A stretch of 64,000 nucleotides of DNA from Hoylesella loescheii (GTDB lineage Bacteria > Bacteroidota > Bacteroidia > Bacteroidales > Bacteroidaceae). Under the pieces are notes generated by a model. That model was not told the DNA's origin and searched no databases. It saw only the letters and a list, made by a program, of their open reading frames with translations. A program made the translations under genes and the position numbers. The DNA lies in assembly GCA_021531755.1 (NCBI GenBank), contig JADYUK010000015.1, positions 1 through 64,000 of the forward strand, given 5' to 3'. Each line of letters starts with the position of its first letter. Positions within the stretch are counted from its first letter, which is position 1. Below, piece by piece: positions 36,631-50,941 of this stretch.

Positions 36631-37533
36631 TCATTTCCCTGAAGCGAACAGCACCTCACCGTACATCCCCATCTTTACATATCCGTCGCCCTTTATCGCC
36701 ACCTTGACTGCATAAACCAAGTCGGCACGCTCGTCGTCTGTAAGTATGGTCTTTGGTGTAAACTCCGAACGGCTTGAAATCCATGTCACTCGCCCTTCGT
36801 ACTCCTTCTTCCCGCCGTTGCCATAGTCGGCAAATACGGTGGCTTTCTGGCCTGTCTTTATATTCTCCAACTGTGCAGAGGTGACATAGGCACGTATGAA
36901 CATGTTCTCCGTGTCTGCCATCTTGAAGAGCGGTTTGCCGGCAGACACAAACTCGCCGCGCTCAACATGTTTCTCAATCACTGTGCCCTTTGCCGGTACA
37001 AGTATATGGCATTTGCGTATCTGGTTGCGCAGCTGTTCAGCCTGCACATCTGTGGCTACCATCTGCTTGTCGAGAGCATTGGTGTTCACCCTGAGCGACG
37101 ACAACTGTGCATCAAGCTGCCGCTGCAACACCTCCACCTGGCTATTGGCATCATCAAGCATCTTGGCCGGAGCGGCTCCGTCAGCCACCAGTTCCTTGTA
37201 TCTCTGCTGGTCTTGCTTGGCCTTTGCCAGTTGCTGGCGGGTTACGGCTATCTGCTTCTCCTGCTCAGGTTTCTGACTCTGATATACGCTTTTCATGGCT
37301 TCTGCCTGTTTCATCTTCAGCCACAGCTGTGTGGTGTCGATGAGTCCTACCTCCCTGTTCTGTCCCACAGTGTCACCCTCCTCGACATTGAATGTCAACA
37401 AGGCTCCTGTCTGCTCGGCATAAACCGTAGTCTCAGTGGCCTCAAATACACCCGTTGCGTCATATTGGCGCTCTTTTCTCCCACAGGCATTCAACACAAG
37501 TGCTACACCTGCCATCGCTATGATTTTCTTCAT
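36631..37533 (-). CDS. HlyD-family membrane fusion lipoprotein (YbhG-like)
   Basis: The 300-residue product starts MKKIIAMAGVALVLNACG, a lipoprotein signal with Cys17, so it would be anchored in the inner membrane facing the periplasm. A biotinyl-lipoyl half (TGALLTFNVEEGDTV) is followed by a long coiled coil of about 90 residues (KQAEAMKSVYQ...). The second half of the sandwich (CHILVPAKGTVIEKHVERGEFV) and a beta-barrel domain come next. It bridges the ABC permeases to the TolC-like outer-membrane channel encoded just upstream (20 bp gap). Confidence 0.93.
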   Translation of the reverse strand: MKKIIAMAGVALVLNACGRKERQYDATGVFEATETTVYAEQTGALLTFNVEEGDTVGQNREVGLIDTTQLWLKMKQAEAMKSVYQSQKPEQEKQIAVTRQQLAKAKQDQQRYKELVADGAAPAKMLDDANSQVEVLQRQLDAQLSSLRVNTNALDKQMVATDVQAEQLRNQIRKCHILVPAKGTVIEKHVERGEFVSAGKPLFKMADTENMFIRAYVTSAQLENIKTGQKATVFADYGNGGKKEYEGRVTWISSRSEFTPKTILTDDERADLVYAVKVAIKGDGYVKMGMYGEVLFASGK

Positions 37534-37553
37534 CTTTCCGATATTTCTTATTG

Positions 37554-38828
37554 TTATTCTCCTGTTGTGATCTTTAGATTATAAATCTCTTTCAGCATCT
37601 CAATCTCGTGGATGCATTGCTCCACCCGTGCCTTGTTCTCGCTGTTTATCTCTCTCACAAGGTCGTTCACATCAATTATCCCATGGGCAAGTTTAGATTC
37701 TGCCGCCTTGCGTATCGACGAGCGCAGGGAAATGATTTCCTCGTCGTCTATCATTAGCTGGCGATAGCGTGATATGTTCTCGTTCTGCTGAATCTGTTCC
37801 ATCTTGTTGTCGAGGAGGAAACGCTCACGATTCGCCTCGGCAGTCTCGCGTTCCGCTTGCAGTTTCGCCTTGTCGTTCTTGCGCGAGTAGAGAGCGCCGA
37901 TGTTCCATGTCAGCCTTGCCCCGATTATCCCGTTCCACGAGAGTTTTCTACCCGTCATGTCCTCAAACATGTTATACCCCGGATAGCCATAATATCCTTG
38001 GGCGAAGACTCCAAGGCGTGGCATGAGTGTGGCATCGAGGGCTTTCTCCTTTGCGTCTGCCAGGCGAAGCTGAGCGTCAATCGTCTTTAATTCAGGGCGG
38101 AGGTTGACTGTGGAGCCTGTGTTTTCTGGAATTTCAGGCTTCACCAATCTATTCACCTCCATAGCGCAGAATGTTGAGAGCATACGTACAAGAGCTGTGC
38201 GCTGCGACTTGAGGCCAGTCATCTGCTGCACCACATTCAGCCTTTCAGCCCTCACGTTCTGCCAGTCGCTCTCTGATGCCGTGCCGCCTTTAAGCATGGC
38301 AGCCAGTTTCTTCTCGTTGCCTTCCAGCACCGTCTGCAGGTCGGCATTCAGCTGTATCTGTTCGTCCACGAGCAACAGCGAGAAATACATCTCGTTCACC
38401 CTCCTGCGCACATTGTACATCGTCACCTCATTCTGTCGCGATTGCAATTCGCCTTGTCGGCGGGCAATCTCCTTCCGGCTCTTGATACTTCCGCCATCAT
38501 AAACAGTCTGCTGCACGTCAATGCCCACACGATACTGGTCCCTCTCCAGTCCCTCCATCGTGATGCCCATCTGCTGATACAACTTTTGGAATTCGTCGGG
38601 GAAAGCCGGCACGTCGCTCTGTAGTGTGGCTTGTGCCGAGGCTGACACCTGCGGCAGCCATCCCTTTTGGATATTTGCCACGTTGAGGTCGGTGGTTTTC
38701 TCAATCAGTCCATACTGTCTGATGAGCGGAAAATTCTGTTCTGCCGCTCGCTGACATTCTTCCAATGTCTGGCTCATGGCGAACGTCGGCAGCATCATAA
38801 GTGATAAAAATATTAATCCTTTATACAT
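37554..38828 (-). CDS. TolC-family outer-membrane efflux protein
   Basis: From ATG 38828 the product has 424 residues with signal peptide MYKGLIFLSLMMLPTFAMSQ and the family start TLEECQRAAEQNFPLI. A 32-codon upstream extension is rejected because a -7 promoter box (38849-38856) lies inside it. Two long alpha-helical hairpins with strand segments between them give the TolC repeat, as in QTVYDGGSIKSRKEIARRQ and ARLTWNIGALYSRKNDKAKLQ. It is the first gene of the exporter operon, so all parts of a tripartite efflux pump are encoded together. No regulator is adjacent. Confidence 0.92.
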   Translation of the reverse strand: MYKGLIFLSLMMLPTFAMSQTLEECQRAAEQNFPLIRQYGLIEKTTDLNVANIQKGWLPQVSASAQATLQSDVPAFPDEFQKLYQQMGITMEGLERDQYRVGIDVQQTVYDGGSIKSRKEIARRQGELQSRQNEVTMYNVRRRVNEMYFSLLLVDEQIQLNADLQTVLEGNEKKLAAMLKGGTASESDWQNVRAERLNVVQQMTGLKSQRTALVRMLSTFCAMEVNRLVKPEIPENTGSTVNLRPELKTIDAQLRLADAKEKALDATLMPRLGVFAQGYYGYPGYNMFEDMTGRKLSWNGIIGARLTWNIGALYSRKNDKAKLQAERETAEANRERFLLDNKMEQIQQNENISRYRQLMIDDEEIISLRSSIRKAAESKLAHGIIDVNDLVREINSENKARVEQCIHEIEMLKEIYNLKITTGE

Positions 38829-38848
38829 ATTGTTTATTATTTCTGCTG

Positions 38849-38856
38849 CAAATATA
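38849..38856 (-). promoter_or_regulatory. -7 box TATATTTG of the exporter operon
   Basis: TATATTTG on the minus strand matches TAnnTTTG and lies 21 bp upstream of the TolC-like ATG. A TTG lies 16 bp upstream, which is shorter than the usual spacing. Confidence 0.55.
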
Positions 38857-38979
38857 GTTAATTTTTCTGATACAACCATCATCATAGTCAAAGGGATAAT
38901 GTCCTTTTTTAGTACAATATTCAATATTCCATCAATCTGTTTTCGTTGAATCTATTGTCTTTGGTTACTCATCCTAAGG

Positions 38980-38990
38980 TTTACCGGACA
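38980..38990. repeat. Palindromic repeat family A, partial copy 3
   Basis: TTTACCGGACA repeats the family core. A degenerate inverted arm (near 38955-38966) precedes it. It lies in the 340-bp divergent region between the exporter operon and the glycosidase operon; nothing else but promoters is seen there. Confidence 0.5.
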
Positions 38991-39045
38991 ACAACCATGA
39001 ACAAAAAATAATTCTGCACACCTATTTGAAAAATCATAATTCTTC

Positions 39046-39076
39046 TTTGACATTCTCCAGAAAATGATTATCTTTG
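39046..39076 (+). promoter_or_regulatory. Promoter of the exo-glycosidase operon
   Basis: TTTG (39046-39049), 19 bp, TATCTTTG (39069-39076) is an exact Bacteroidota promoter about 90 bp before the GH31 gene. Confidence 0.85.
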
Positions 39077-39168
39077 CATTTGTATCAGTTGTGTACAATT
39101 TTATTACTGATGTGGGGTAGGAGAATCCTTATCACCCACACCCGATATTATCCATCCTGACTAACCTT

Positions 39169-41556
39169 ATGAGACCATTTTTCTTGTTTTTGGCATACAT
39201 TGCCATCATGCTCTTGTCCCCAATCCCGAGCCATGCCCGTAGCCATGCCGCAGCCCCAATGCCGAGCCATGCGGTGGGGCGTGTCGTGTGTAGTTTTGTG
39301 ACCCCCAATATTGTCCGTGTACAATGGTCGGCCGACGGCACATTACGTGGCAACGATACTGGTGTCTGCATCTGCCATCCCCAGACGGTCAGCATCACAT
39401 CGTCAGTCCGCGGTCATGAGCGTGTCGTCATGTCATCAGCCTTGTGTGTCAGCATAGACACTTTGACTGAGGCCATCACATTCGCCGACCGTGCCACAGG
39501 CCGCATCCTTCTCACAGAGACATCACGGGATAGCGAGCCTGTTGTGCGCGAGCGTATCGTCTACGACGAGGGCAGCGCCCACATCGAGGAGACGGCCAAT
39601 GGCAAGGTGACAGTGAAGGATATAGTGCGCCGCGACACTGTTGGCGTCACCACACGCTATATCTCCCATTTTGACTGTACTGGCACGAAGGCTCTCTACG
39701 GACTCGGCTCACACATGGAAGACTATATGAACCTTCTCGGCAAGACCCTCTATCTCACCCAGCACAACCTCAAGGCCACCATCCCTGTCCTCCTATCGCC
39801 GCAGGGCTACGGCCTGCTCTTTGATGTTGGCTGTGCCATGAGGTATTCATCTGACGGTAAGGGCTTTACTATGCAGATGGAGGCAGCACAGCAGTCTGAC
39901 TACTACTTCATCCATGGTGGCAGCATGGAAGACATTGTCCAGGGCTACCGCTATCTGACGGGGCGTGTGCAGCTGTTGCCCCTCTATGCTTTCGGCTATA
40001 TACAGTCGAAGGAACGCTATGTCTCGTCGGCCGACCTCATCGGCACTTTGCGTGAGTACCGCCGCTGCCATGTGCCTGTGGATATGATTGTGCAGGACTG
40101 GAACTACTGGCCAGAAGGGTGGGGATATATGAGGATGAACCGCCAGCACTATCCCGACCCGAAGGCACTTGCCGACTCCATACACTCCATGAACGCCAAG
40201 CTCATGGTGAGCATCTGGCCTAACCCCCAGTACTGTCCCGAGGAGCGGGATTTCCGCAAACGTGGCTTCATGCTCGAACATTCAGTCTATGACGCCTTCA
40301 ATGCCGATGCCCGCCGCCACTACTGGACGTATGCCAACGACGAGTTCTTCGCCAATGGTTTCGACGCATGGTGGTGTGACAGCAGCGAGCCGCTCGACGG
40401 CGACTGGAACCAGCTGCCTGAGCCTGTTGGCGACAAGCCCTACGGATGGGACGACCATGAGCGCCGATGGCTGTTGAACAAGGACGTGCTCAGCGACGCC
40501 CTCGGCCCAGAGCGCAGCAGCCTCTACTCTCTCTACCACTCTATGGGACTATACGAGAACCAGCGCCTTACATCCTCCAGCAAACGTGTGCTCAACCTCA
40601 CCCGCAGCAGCTATGCCGGACAGCAGCGCTACGCCACCGTGGTGTGGAACGGCGATACACATGCCTCATGGGAGTCGTTCCGCCAGCAGATACCTTCAGG
40701 ACTGAACTATATGTCCACGGGCAATCCCTATTGGACGGTTGATGTGGGCTCGTTCTTCGTCAAGAACGACGGCCGCCGTTGGTTCTATACCGGAGAGTTC
40801 CAGAAGGGTGTGGAGGACGAGGCATACCGTGAGTACTATACCCGCATGTTCCAGTGGGCGACATTCCTGCCCATGCTCCGCAGCCATGGCAGCGACACTC
40901 CACGCGAGATATGGCGATTCGGTGAGGCGAGCACTCCTTACTACGACGCTATCCTGAGGATGATAAACTTGCGCTACACGCTCCTGCCTTATATATATAG
41001 CATGGCGGCGTCACAGTATTTCTCTGGCTACACCATGGCGCGCCCCCTGGCATTCGACTATCCCGATGACGAGGAGGTCTATGACCTCAAGGATGAGTAT
41101 CTCTTCGGCAATATCCTTGTATGCCCTGTCACCCGTCCTATGTCCGAGGCCGCATCGCGCAAGGTCTATCTGCCACGTGGCGCACGCTGGATAGACTATT
41201 GGACGAATGAGGCTTACGACGGTGGCCAATGGATTGATGTCCCGGTGAGCATCGACCGTCTGCCCCTCTTCGTCAGGGCAGGCAGCATCATCCTCACGTC
41301 AGACGTGGTGGAATACTCTGCCGCCCAATCCGACAAGCCCATCACCGTGAATGTCTATCCTGGAGCCGACACCACGTTCTCGCTCTACCAGGACTCTGGC
41401 GACGGCTATGCCTTCGAGCGAGGCGACTGCTCTATCACCAAGTTAGAGTGGGACGACAGCGGGCAGCGGCTTAAGATAATAAGGGACAAGAAGTCAGGCG
41501 AATATCACCGGAAGATTATTGTCAATATCCACAAGCCCCAGAATATCAAATATTAA
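39169..41556 (+). CDS. Glycoside hydrolase family 31 (alpha-xylosidase or alpha-glucosidase)
   Basis: The 795-residue product has a signal peptide (to about residue 24), an N-terminal beta-sandwich, a TIM barrel and a C-terminal beta domain. The GH31 nucleophile motif is DAWWCDSSEP with Asp404, and the acid/base is Asp496 in VWNGDTHASWE. Upstream are DMIVQDWNYWPEGWG and MVSIWPNPQ, typical of the barrel. The Cys-Asp-Ser-Ser-Glu form of the motif is closer to alpha-xylosidase-type members than to those with WIDMNE, but the sugar is inferred. It is likely periplasmic, acting on the non-reducing ends of imported oligosaccharides. It is the first gene of a four-gene operon (gap 25 bp to the next). 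Confidence 0.93.
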   Translation: MRPFFLFLAYIAIMLLSPIPSHARSHAAAPMPSHAVGRVVCSFVTPNIVRVQWSADGTLRGNDTGVCICHPQTVSITSSVRGHERVVMSSALCVSIDTLTEAITFADRATGRILLTETSRDSEPVVRERIVYDEGSAHIEETANGKVTVKDIVRRDTVGVTTRYISHFDCTGTKALYGLGSHMEDYMNLLGKTLYLTQHNLKATIPVLLSPQGYGLLFDVGCAMRYSSDGKGFTMQMEAAQQSDYYFIHGGSMEDIVQGYRYLTGRVQLLPLYAFGYIQSKERYVSSADLIGTLREYRRCHVPVDMIVQDWNYWPEGWGYMRMNRQHYPDPKALADSIHSMNAKLMVSIWPNPQYCPEERDFRKRGFMLEHSVYDAFNADARRHYWTYANDEFFANGFDAWWCDSSEPLDGDWNQLPEPVGDKPYGWDDHERRWLLNKDVLSDALGPERSSLYSLYHSMGLYENQRLTSSSKRVLNLTRSSYAGQQRYATVVWNGDTHASWESFRQQIPSGLNYMSTGNPYWTVDVGSFFVKNDGRRWFYTGEFQKGVEDEAYREYYTRMFQWATFLPMLRSHGSDTPREIWRFGEASTPYYDAILRMINLRYTLLPYIYSMAASQYFSGYTMARPLAFDYPDDEEVYDLKDEYLFGNILVCPVTRPMSEAASRKVYLPRGARWIDYWTNEAYDGGQWIDVPVSIDRLPLFVRAGSIILTSDVVEYSAAQSDKPITVNVYPGADTTFSLYQDSGDGYAFERGDCSITKLEWDDSGQRLKIIRDKKSGEYHRKIIVNIHKPQNIKY

Positions 41557-41581
41557 CAGAACTGAATAATAAGAGAAAATC

Positions 41582-42946
41582 ATGAGAAAACTAACCTTAA
41601 CCTTCATGCTGTTTGTGGCTATAGCCGCAATAGGCCAGGACAGGCAGCGCTTCAATTTTCCTGTCATCCAAACAAAATACACAGCTGACCCCGCACCCTA
41701 TGTACATGGCGACACAGTCTATCTATACACGACTCATGACGAGGACGACGCCGAGGGCTTCAAGATGAAGGACTGGCTTCTGTATACATCCACAGACATG
41801 GTCAACTGGCAGGACCATGGCGCCGTGGCCTCGTTGAGAGATTTCCCCTGGTATAAGGGCAATAACGGCGCATGGGCAGAATGTGTTGTGGAGCGCGACG
41901 GGAAATGGTATATGTACTGTCCCATTCACGGTAATGGTATCGGTGTGCTTGTCGCCGATTCCCCATACGGCCCTTTCAAGGATGTGCTGGGCAAACCTCT
42001 TGTCTGGAGACAGGAGCACTGGTATGACATTGACCCGTCGGTGTGGGTTGATGACGATGGCCGGGCGTATATGTATTGGGGCAATCCGCATACCTACTGC
42101 GTTGAGCTCAATGAGGATATGATATCATTGAAGGGGGATATCATGACGATGGCACCAATAGCCGACTACCAGGAGGGACCTTGGTTATGGAAACGTGGCG
42201 GCTGGTACTATCTTGCCTTTGCCTCGACATGCTGCCCTGAGGGGATAGGCTACGCCATGAGCAAGTCGCCGACAGGCCCCTGGGAGCATAAGGGACACAT
42301 TATGGACCACACGCCGAGGACAAGAGGCAATCACCCCGGCATAATAGAGTTCAAGGGCAAGTGGTATTGCTTCGGCCTTAACTATGACGTCTTCCGGCTT
42401 GAGACATCGCGCCATGCCGAGCGCCGCTCGGTGTCGGTTGCCGAGATGACCTACAATGCCGATGGCACCATACAGGAGCTGCCCTATTTCCTCGATTGCA
42501 AGCTGGAGCAGGTTGGCACGTTCAACCCCTACCGGCGTGTGGAGGCAGAGACAATGGCATGGGGATATGGATTGAAGACGACACGCGAGAATCCTTCCGG
42601 CCCATGGAATGAGACTCTCTTCGTGACAGATATCGACGATGGCGAGTATATCCTTGTGAAGGGTGTCGATTTTGGCAGCGGAGCGTCCTCTATCGACGCC
42701 AGCTGCTCGTCCCTGCTCTTTGGAGGCAGGATAGAAATCCGCCTTGACACTCCTGACGGATGGAAGGCAGGAGAAATCGATGTGCCAAACACAAAATTCA
42801 AGTATGAGACCCTCACCACGGCATTGACACGCTGCAATGGAGTGCATGATGTCTATTTCGTGTTCAGGAGCACTTCCATGCAGAAGAGAAACCTCTTCAA
42901 TTTCGATTGGTGGGAGGCAAAGAAATCATCCGTTGGAAACAAATAG
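41582..42946 (+). CDS. Glycoside hydrolase family 43 with C-terminal CBM6-like domain
   Basis: The 454-residue product has a signal peptide (MRKLTLTFMLFVAIAAIGQ) and a five-bladed propeller. The three family acidic residues are Asp36 (TADPAPYV), Asp151 (DIDPSVWVDDDG) and Glu198 (YQEGPWLWKRGGWYYL). From about residue 320 a CBM6-like beta-sandwich follows (YRRVEAETMAWGYGLKT and GVHDVYFVFRS). GH43 enzymes of this shape remove arabinofuranose or xylose. In this operon it would probably remove one of these from decorated xylan or xyloglucan fragments in the periplasm. The gap to the next gene is 24 bp. Confidence 0.92.
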   Translation: MRKLTLTFMLFVAIAAIGQDRQRFNFPVIQTKYTADPAPYVHGDTVYLYTTHDEDDAEGFKMKDWLLYTSTDMVNWQDHGAVASLRDFPWYKGNNGAWAECVVERDGKWYMYCPIHGNGIGVLVADSPYGPFKDVLGKPLVWRQEHWYDIDPSVWVDDDGRAYMYWGNPHTYCVELNEDMISLKGDIMTMAPIADYQEGPWLWKRGGWYYLAFASTCCPEGIGYAMSKSPTGPWEHKGHIMDHTPRTRGNHPGIIEFKGKWYCFGLNYDVFRLETSRHAERRSVSVAEMTYNADGTIQELPYFLDCKLEQVGTFNPYRRVEAETMAWGYGLKTTRENPSGPWNETLFVTDIDDGEYILVKGVDFGSGASSIDASCSSLLFGGRIEIRLDTPDGWKAGEIDVPNTKFKYETLTTALTRCNGVHDVYFVFRSTSMQKRNLFNFDWWEAKKSSVGNK

Positions 42947-42970
42947 ACCCTATACTGATTACTGACAACC

Positions 42971-44836
42971 ATGAAGTATATAGCAACAATACTCGCGATG
43001 GGGTGGGCACTCATTGCCCCGGCACAAGTCTTCTCGCCCAACGGCAAGGTTGAATGGAGGGAAAAGGCCGACGGGTATGCTGTCGTGTATCATGACGGCA
43101 ACAGCGAGTGTGAGGTGCTGGATATAACAGATGTCGGCATGCTCATGAAGGACGGAGGCGGCAAAGACCTGAAGCTCAAGTCTAAGATGCCAGTGAAGGC
43201 GGTAAAGGACTCATACACGATGATTGGCGGAAAGCGTCGTGAATGCTCAAACGAGGCCAACGAGACAACTTATCTCTATATCGACAACATTGGGCGACAG
43301 CAATCTTTGACCGTCAGGGCTTATAACGACGGAGTGGCCTTCCATTACGCGCTCGACGGACTCCAGCACACTCGTCCTGCTGAGGAGCTGACCACATATC
43401 GCATCCCAGAAGGTACAAAGCGGTGGATGCAGAAATGGACAGAGCCATACGAGGAGTTCTTCCCTCTTGCCACAACGGGCGAGAAAGAGAACAGGCGCTG
43501 GGGCTATCCCGCTCTTATCCAACCGTCAGACAATGTCTTTGCCCTAATCACTGAGGCAGGAATAGAGAGATGGAACAGCGCATCGTCGCTCTATAACGAC
43601 CGCAACAGGGAGCAGTACCGGGTGGTGATGGACGAGAACCAGCAGAACGCCACAGGCCGATGGACATCGCCATGGAGAGTGATTATCGTCGGCAAGCTGG
43701 AGGATGTGGTAGCCTCTACCCTTGTCCCCGATGTCTGTGAGCCATGCCGCATCAGCGACACGTCGTGGATAAAGCCTGGCTCTGTGTCGTGGATATACTG
43801 GGCATACAACCATGGCTCGAACGACTATCAGATAATAAGGCAATACGTGGATATGGCGGTGGATATGCACTGGCCATACGTGCTGATAGATGCCGAATGG
43901 GACGAGATGAAGAACGGCGGTAGCATCGAGGATGCCATACGCTATGCCCACGACAGAGGCATCAAGCCATTACTGTGGTACAACTCGTCAACGGCATGGC
44001 TGAAGGCTTGGGGCGCGCCAGGACCTCACGAGCGGCTGAATGCTCCCGAGCTTCGCGAGCGTGAGTTTGCGTGGCTCGAGAAGATGGGTGTTGCAGGAGT
44101 GAAGATTGACTTCTTCGCAGGCGACAAGCAGGAGACGATGGAATACTGTATCGACCTGCTCGAATGTGCGGCACGCCATCATCTGTTGGTCAATTTCCAT
44201 GGTGCGACAATACCAAGAGGTTGGCAAAGGACATACCCCAACCTCATGAGTGTTGAGGCAGTCTATGGAGCGGAATGGTATAACAACAACGCCACGCTCA
44301 CTCCAAAGGCCGCCGCACACAACGCCACATTGCCATTCACACGCAATGTGATAGGCCCCATGGACTATACTCCCTGTTCCTTCTCTGACTCTCAGCATCC
44401 CCACGTCACGACCCACGCCCACGAGCTCGCCCTGTCTGTTCTCTTTGAGTCGCCCCTGCTCCATTGGGCAGACAAGCCGGAGAGTTATCTCGCGCAGCCA
44501 AGGGATGTGAGGGACTTCATGTCTGCCTTGCCCACCACATGGGACGAGACACACCTCCTCGGGGGGTATCCCGGCGAATGGGTAGTGATGGCACGCAGAA
44601 GCGGCAGTACGTGGTATGTCGCAGGCATCAATGGCAAGGACACCGCGCAGACCCTCTCGTTCGACACATCCATCCTCCCCAAAGGCAGATACACCCTCTT
44701 CACTGACAAACCAGGCTACAAGGGCGAATTGCCAGCCAACAATCCTGAGCCATGGAGCATAAAGACGTGGAAAGGGAAAGCCCCCTCGAGGGTGACTTGC
44801 CAGCCAAGAGGTGGGTTCGTTTATGTCGTGAATTAA
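42971..44836 (+). CDS. Glycoside hydrolase family 97 (probable retaining alpha-galactosidase type)
   Basis: The 621-residue product has a short signal peptide, an N-terminal beta-supersandwich, a TIM barrel and a C-terminal beta domain. Landmarks are SVSWIYWAYNHGSNDYQ, PYVLIDAEWDEMKNGG, GVKIDFFAGDKQ and MSVEAVYGAEWYNN. Asp380 in KIDFF lies where retaining members such as Bacteroides thetaiotaomicron GH97b carry the nucleophile, and Glu429 is a candidate acid/base. Inverting SusB-type alpha-glucosidases use different residues. I therefore favour alpha-galactosidase activity, by inference only. It is third in the glycosidase operon, with a gap of 29 bp to the fusion gene. Confidence 0.92.
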   Translation: MKYIATILAMGWALIAPAQVFSPNGKVEWREKADGYAVVYHDGNSECEVLDITDVGMLMKDGGGKDLKLKSKMPVKAVKDSYTMIGGKRRECSNEANETTYLYIDNIGRQQSLTVRAYNDGVAFHYALDGLQHTRPAEELTTYRIPEGTKRWMQKWTEPYEEFFPLATTGEKENRRWGYPALIQPSDNVFALITEAGIERWNSASSLYNDRNREQYRVVMDENQQNATGRWTSPWRVIIVGKLEDVVASTLVPDVCEPCRISDTSWIKPGSVSWIYWAYNHGSNDYQIIRQYVDMAVDMHWPYVLIDAEWDEMKNGGSIEDAIRYAHDRGIKPLLWYNSSTAWLKAWGAPGPHERLNAPELREREFAWLEKMGVAGVKIDFFAGDKQETMEYCIDLLECAARHHLLVNFHGATIPRGWQRTYPNLMSVEAVYGAEWYNNNATLTPKAAAHNATLPFTRNVIGPMDYTPCSFSDSQHPHVTTHAHELALSVLFESPLLHWADKPESYLAQPRDVRDFMSALPTTWDETHLLGGYPGEWVVMARRSGSTWYVAGINGKDTAQTLSFDTSILPKGRYTLFTDKPGYKGELPANNPEPWSIKTWKGKAPSRVTCQPRGGFVYVVN

Positions 44837-44847
44837 TATATAAATAG

Positions 44848-49536
<4,689 letters not shown>

Positions 49537-49556
49537 AATATTATCACATTAGATAA

Positions 49557-49662
49557 CACACATCACCCTCCGTAAAACCATAACTCACCCAGCTTCCTCC
49601 ACTCTCCCTGAATGTAAGGGGCTCGGCTATGTGGGTTATGGTTTAGCGGACAGTAATGTGTG
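49557..49662. repeat. Palindromic repeat family A, copy 4
   Basis: The left arm CACACATCACCCTCCGTAAA (from 49557), followed by ACCATAAC, is matched on the other strand by TTTAGCGGACAGTAATGTGTG and GTTATGG (49636-49662). The arms differ at several positions. The element lies 20 bp after the GH29-GH2 gene, where it could fold in the 3' end of the mRNA. Confidence 0.65.
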
Positions 49663-50177
49663 TTTTTGTGTATCAATAGTCAAATATGGATAGCCCCTTT
49701 AGGTTGTCTACTAACAGAGCTGTGCTGGTCTCTCTCTACGAAGACCTGTCTCTCTCGATATCCTTGTATCATACCCATAGATGTCGCCCCCACAGCTTAC
49801 ACTTTCCTCATGTCCCTCACTGCGAAATCCTTGGCTTGTAAATCATGAGAGTGGACTATGGCTTTATTTTCGCAAAATATGAGACTTTGTTCTAAATTCC
49901 AGATATACAGGTTCTTGGGTGTTTGCGTGTGGCAGAGCCTCCGTCGTTTGGCCAGAAAAGACATGAAAAACAGGATGTCATATGTACTGTATGAGAGCTG
50001 GTTCCATACTGTTCCTGGCTGGGAACGCACTGTATGATGCGCTCATTCAGTATCTCTTATGTGCATATCCCGCTTGTCAGCCCCAGGATATGGCCGTATC
50101 CTCTTGTCTGTTCACCCGCAAATGCTCTCTGCATGAGAAAAACCCACCGCAAACGGCTGCACAGAAAAAAGTGTCAT
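49663..50177. other. Non-coding stretch
   Basis: No gene is recognised on either strand. The few open frames are short and have no family resemblance. Confidence 0.5.
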
Positions 50178-50458
50178 ACCCCCGTGAGGCCTTATACTAT
50201 TATGAGTCTGCCGGCCGCATAGTCTCCGTGACAGTCACCGTGAACGACGGGGAGACTGTATTCTCCCAGCCTTTCGGCGTGGCCGTGACAGGTGGCACCA
50301 CAGTTATAGAGGAGACTGGATATCAGGAGGAAGAGACCGCCACCCTTGTCTACAACATCAATGGCCAGAGACTCAGCACGCCACAAAGAGGCATAAACAT
50401 CGTGGGCGGCAAGAACAGCCGTACAGGACGTAAATGGAAGAAGATGCTGGTCAAGTAA
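50178..50458 (+). pseudogene. 3' remnant of a secreted protein gene with sorting-domain-like end
   Basis: The frame ending at 50458 codes for a beta-sandwich-like segment (YYESAGRIVSVTVTVNDGE and FGVAVTGGTT). It ends with ATLVYNINGQRLSTPQRGINIVGGK followed by a Lys-rich tail. The end pattern, VYNINGQR then GINIV then Lys/Val-Lys, is the form seen at the C terminus of many Prevotella-type secreted proteins (type IX-like sorting domains). No signal peptide or sensible N-terminal part lies upstream, so this looks like a truncated relic. The left boundary is approximate. Confidence 0.5.
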
Positions 50459-50463
50459 ATGGT

Positions 50464-50612
50464 CATGATAATCCGCAGCAGTGTCCCTTACGCTGAGATT
50501 ATCTATCACACGGATTATCACGGACGGGTTACGGATGGATTTGCTACGAGCGTTTTCATGTCAGAAAAGAGAAAGCCGTGAATAATCCGTGGACATCCGT
50601 GTGAAGAGTTGT
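50464..50612. repeat. Intergenic repeat family B, copy 1 (left of mod-res)
   Basis: About 149 bp, alignable with 55749-55892. The best-conserved parts are CACACGGATTATCACGGAC, GAAAAGAGAAA.CCGTG and ATCCGTGGACATC.GTGTGAA. Within a copy, CACGGATTATCACGG is nearly inverted relative to CCGTGAATAATCCGTG, so each unit can fold on itself. Confidence 0.75.
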
Positions 50613-50745
50613 GTGAGGGTAAGACTGTTTGCGGTGGCTGATGCCTCCCCCAGTATCACTCGTATCGCTTGGGTGTATGCCCATCAAGTAGTTTGTCCCC
50701 CAGCAATGTAGAAATATTAAAAAAGTAAAAACGTTATTGGCTTTT

Positions 50746-50777
50746 TTTGCCATTCTCGCCCATTGTTATTATCTTTG
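50746..50777 (+). promoter_or_regulatory. Promoter upstream of mod
   Basis: TTTG (50746-50749), 20 bp, TATCTTTG (50770-50777) is an exact Bacteroidota promoter. The likely mod start is about 470 bp downstream, with no gene between, so the leader is unusually long. Confidence 0.75.
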
Positions 50778-50833
50778 CCTTTAGTTAGCCTGACGTGATG
50801 CTCAAAGTGACACGGCAGACAATACTATAAAAC

Positions 50834-50941
50834 TCTGACAGCCATACTGTCAGACCTTACATCGTGGATAAAAAAGGCGTTAACTATACGCTTTGTGTTT
50901 TGACTCGTTGAAATCTGGACAATTTCATCATCTCGTCAAAA
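50834..50941 (+). promoter_or_regulatory. Three hairpins in the mod leader
   Basis: TCTGACAG-CCATA-CTGTCAGA (50834-50854) is a perfect 8-bp palindrome. AAAGGCGT/ACGCTTT (50873-50894) forms a second hairpin with one bulge. TTTTGAC/GTCAAAA (50898-50904, 50935-50941) encloses GAAAT/ATTTC (50910-50914, 50922-50926) as a third. They lie in the first 165 nt of the predicted transcript and could be operators or RNA control elements. Confidence 0.5.

Noticed and set aside
38829..38924. Upstream 32-codon extension of the TolC-like gene
   Set aside because: It contains the -7 promoter box and precedes a standard signal peptide that starts at 38828.
49797..50030. Minus-strand 77-codon frame, considered as a transposase remnant
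   Set aside because: No DDE or Tyr-recombinase motif and no resemblance to a known transposase end could be seen.
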